Of a DNA stretch of 15,438 nucleotides, positions 14,311 to 15,438 are shown in pieces; position 1 is the first letter of the stretch, and each line of letters opens with the position of its first letter. Under the pieces are notes generated by a model. That model was given only the letters and a program-made list of their open reading frames with translations. It was not told where the DNA came from and searched no databases. This stretch comes from Schwartzia sp. (in: firmicutes) (GTDB lineage: Bacteria > Bacillota > Negativicutes > Selenomonadales > Selenomonadaceae). The stretch lies in contig JAGAZS010000292.1 of NCBI GenBank assembly GCA_017939945.1, positions 1 through 15,438 on the forward strand, read 5' to 3'. The position numbers and the translations under genes were made by a program.

Positions 14311-15038
14311 CTGATCCCCATCATCGTATGCGCCTGCGGGATCAATCGGACGTCGCGCAACACGCGAAGCGCCCGTTCCTGCATCCGCAATAGTTCCTCC
14401 GCTCTCGGCGGCACACACCCGCCCCGAGGCGTCACCGGCTGCAAAACCAAAGGAATATCGGCGCGGACGTCCGCAACCATTTGGCACGTTTCCAAAGCCT
14501 CATCCTCCGTCAAATCCGCCGTCGCCACCAGCTTGACATAAACATCCTTTACCGAAGCCGTCTCCAAGAAAGCGCGGTGACGCAACCACAGCGATTCCCC
14601 CGCCGCACTCGGCGGCTTGACGTCCATGCTGACAATATCGACAAACGGAAGCACCTTTTTTAGTTCATTGTCGAGCGTTCCGTTCGTCTCCAGAAAAACC
14701 CGCGCGGAAATCCGCTCAGCCACTGCCGAGATAAAATCCGCGTGCAGCAGCGGCTCGCCGCCGGTAAAACTCACCGAATGATGATGCGCCGCTTCCAAAA
14801 GCCTTTGGATATGCTCCGCCGCGTCCCCGACAGAAACGGGATTCGCCACGGAAAGCTCCGGCTCGTCCGAACGCAAGGTCTCCGCTTTGCAAAAAGCATG
14901 ACTTCCGACATCGTGCGCCGTATCGCAATAGCGGCAACGCAGGTTGCACCCCTCAAAGCGCACGAATACCTGACGGCAGCCGATATACGGCCCTTCGCCC
15001 TGCGCCGAGGAAAAAATCTCGATCAGATTTCCCGTCAT
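14307..15038 (-). CDS. queE: 7-carboxy-7-deazaguanine synthase
   Basis: Radical-SAM enzyme that contracts 6-carboxytetrahydropterin to 7-carboxy-7-deazaguanine, the committed step to queuosine. It is 243 residues. The N terminus has IFSSAQGEGPYIGCRQVFVR, followed by the cluster motif CNLRCRYCDT (31-40; Cys31, Cys35, Cys38, the CxxxCxxC radical-SAM pattern). Next are FTGGEPLLH (91-99), a LETNGT segment, SMDVKPPS and LQPVTP near the C terminus. The ATG at 15036-15038 follows the queD stop by two bases, with GAGGAA upstream. The 3' end overlaps the phosphoethanolamine transferase start. QueC and QueF, needed for the next steps, are not in the window. Confidence 0.95.
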   Translation of the reverse strand: MTGNLIEIFSSAQGEGPYIGCRQVFVRFEGCNLRCRYCDTAHDVGSHAFCKAETLRSDEPELSVANPVSVGDAAEHIQRLLEAAHHHSVSFTGGEPLLHADFISAVAERISARVFLETNGTLDNELKKVLPFVDIVSMDVKPPSAAGESLWLRHRAFLETASVKDVYVKLVATADLTEDEALETCQMVADVRADIPLVLQPVTPRGGCVPPRAEELLRMQERALRVLRDVRLIPQAHTMMGIR

Positions 15039-15040
15039 CC

Positions 15041-15421
15041 TTACGCTTCCTCAAAATACCTGACCGCCGAATGTGCGGACTCCCAGACCAAAACCTCGGC
15101 AAGACGCACTTTCCCCTGACGGAAAATCTCATGTGCGCCCAACGACTGAAACACATACTGCGCGATATTTTCCGCCGTCGGATTCTTGCCCTCGAACGCC
15201 GGCAGTTCATTCAGCCATTGATGATCGAGAGTTGCCGCGACATCCTTCAGCGCATGGTTCAGCAACTTAAAATCGACGAGCATCCCCAAGGAATCCAATT
15301 GTTTTCCCTGCACCTTCGCCGCGATTGTCCAAGTATGACCGTGCAGGCGGTCGCATTTCCCCGGATATCCTTCCACGCGATGCGCCGCGTCAAACGTACA
15401 TTTAACTTCCAATTCAAACAC
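15041..15421 (-). CDS. queD: 6-carboxy-5,6,7,8-tetrahydropterin synthase
   Basis: Converts 7,8-dihydroneopterin triphosphate to 6-carboxytetrahydropterin, the step before QueE in queuosine synthesis (PTPS/QueD family, about 126 residues, normal length). Zinc ligands are His14 in FDAAH and His27/His29 in CDRLHGHTW; Cys23 in the same block is the expected catalytic cysteine. Further signatures are MLVDFKLL, LDHQWLN, NPTAENIAQYV and the C-terminal VWESAHSAVRYFE. I prefer the GTG at 15419-15421, ten bases after AGGAG (15432-15436). It gives MFELEVKCTFDAAH, typical of the family. A GTG at 15428-15430 is in frame, but only one base separates it from the same AGGAG. The promoter lies beyond the window. 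Confidence 0.94.
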   Translation of the reverse strand: MFELEVKCTFDAAHRVEGYPGKCDRLHGHTWTIAAKVQGKQLDSLGMLVDFKLLNHALKDVAATLDHQWLNELPAFEGKNPTAENIAQYVFQSLGAHEIFRQGKVRLAEVLVWESAHSAVRYFEEA

Positions 15422-15438
15422 AAACGACACGCTCCTAA

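Noticed and set aside
14311..14487. Longer N-terminus for the phosphoethanolamine transferase, starting at 14487
   Set aside because: The extra 59 residues lie inside queE and have the composition of an out-of-frame translation. The ATG at 14310, overlapping the queE stop, fits the operon pattern.
13360..14541. Open frame of 393 codons on the plus strand opposite the phosphoethanolamine transferase
   Set aside because: Antisense to a gene with full catalytic motifs. The translation is low in hydrophobic order and rich in Arg, Gln and Lys, and no promoter or ribosome site was seen.
1..15438. CRISPR arrays, insertion sequences, integrase or attachment sites, tRNA and rRNA genes
   Set aside because: Looked for by eye on both strands. 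No regular direct repeats, transposase-like proteins, terminal inverted repeats or cloverleaf sequences were seen.

Overview
The window looks like chromosomal DNA from a diderm Firmicute of the Negativicutes type (Selenomonas, Veillonella and relatives). This is an inference. It rests on a Firmicute-style T-box leader in front of ileS, a complete-looking block of anaerobic (cbi-type) cobalamin genes, and a phosphoethanolamine transferase of the kind that decorates LPS, all in moderately GC-rich DNA. No mobile element, prophage, CRISPR array, rRNA or tRNA gene was seen. Almost every base lies in a gene or a recognisable control region.

Layout, left to right. (1) 1-799, minus: the N-terminal 266 codons of isoleucyl-tRNA synthetase. 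The 319-base gap to its right holds a promoter and an isoleucine-specific T-box riboswitch with its terminator. (2) 1119-1883, minus: a TauE/SafE-type anion exporter. A divergent promoter pair separates it from (3) 2029-3354, plus, a CorC/HlyC-type membrane protein with a CBS pair. (4) A strong bidirectional terminator at 3364-3402. (5) 3418-11633, minus: a tightly packed ten-gene cobalamin operon, transcribed in the order cbiD-cbiE-cbiT-cbiF-cbiG-cbiH-cbiJ-cbiC-cbiA-cobU. (6) 11794-12582, plus: a TtcA-like PP-loop tRNA thiolase, divergent from the operon. (7) 12592-15421, minus: queD-queE followed by a phosphoethanolamine transferase that overlaps queE by four bases.

How they work together. 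The cbi genes cover most of the corrin-ring steps from cobalt-precorrin-3 to cobyrinic acid a,c-diamide. CobU then acts late, in nucleotide-loop assembly. The genes for precorrin-2 synthesis, cobalt insertion, C20 methylation (cbiL), the later amidations (cbiP), aminopropanol attachment (cbiB) and CobS are not here and must lie elsewhere if the pathway is complete. QueD and QueE make the 7-deazaguanine precursor of queuosine, and TtcA and IleS also act on tRNA, but nothing in the sequence shows that these are co-regulated. I did not find a clearly new biological system. The points most worth a second look are the departures from the T-box consensus, the absence of a cobalamin riboswitch in the short cbi leader (which carries a 20-base palindrome instead), and the coupling of an envelope-modifying enzyme to queuosine genes.
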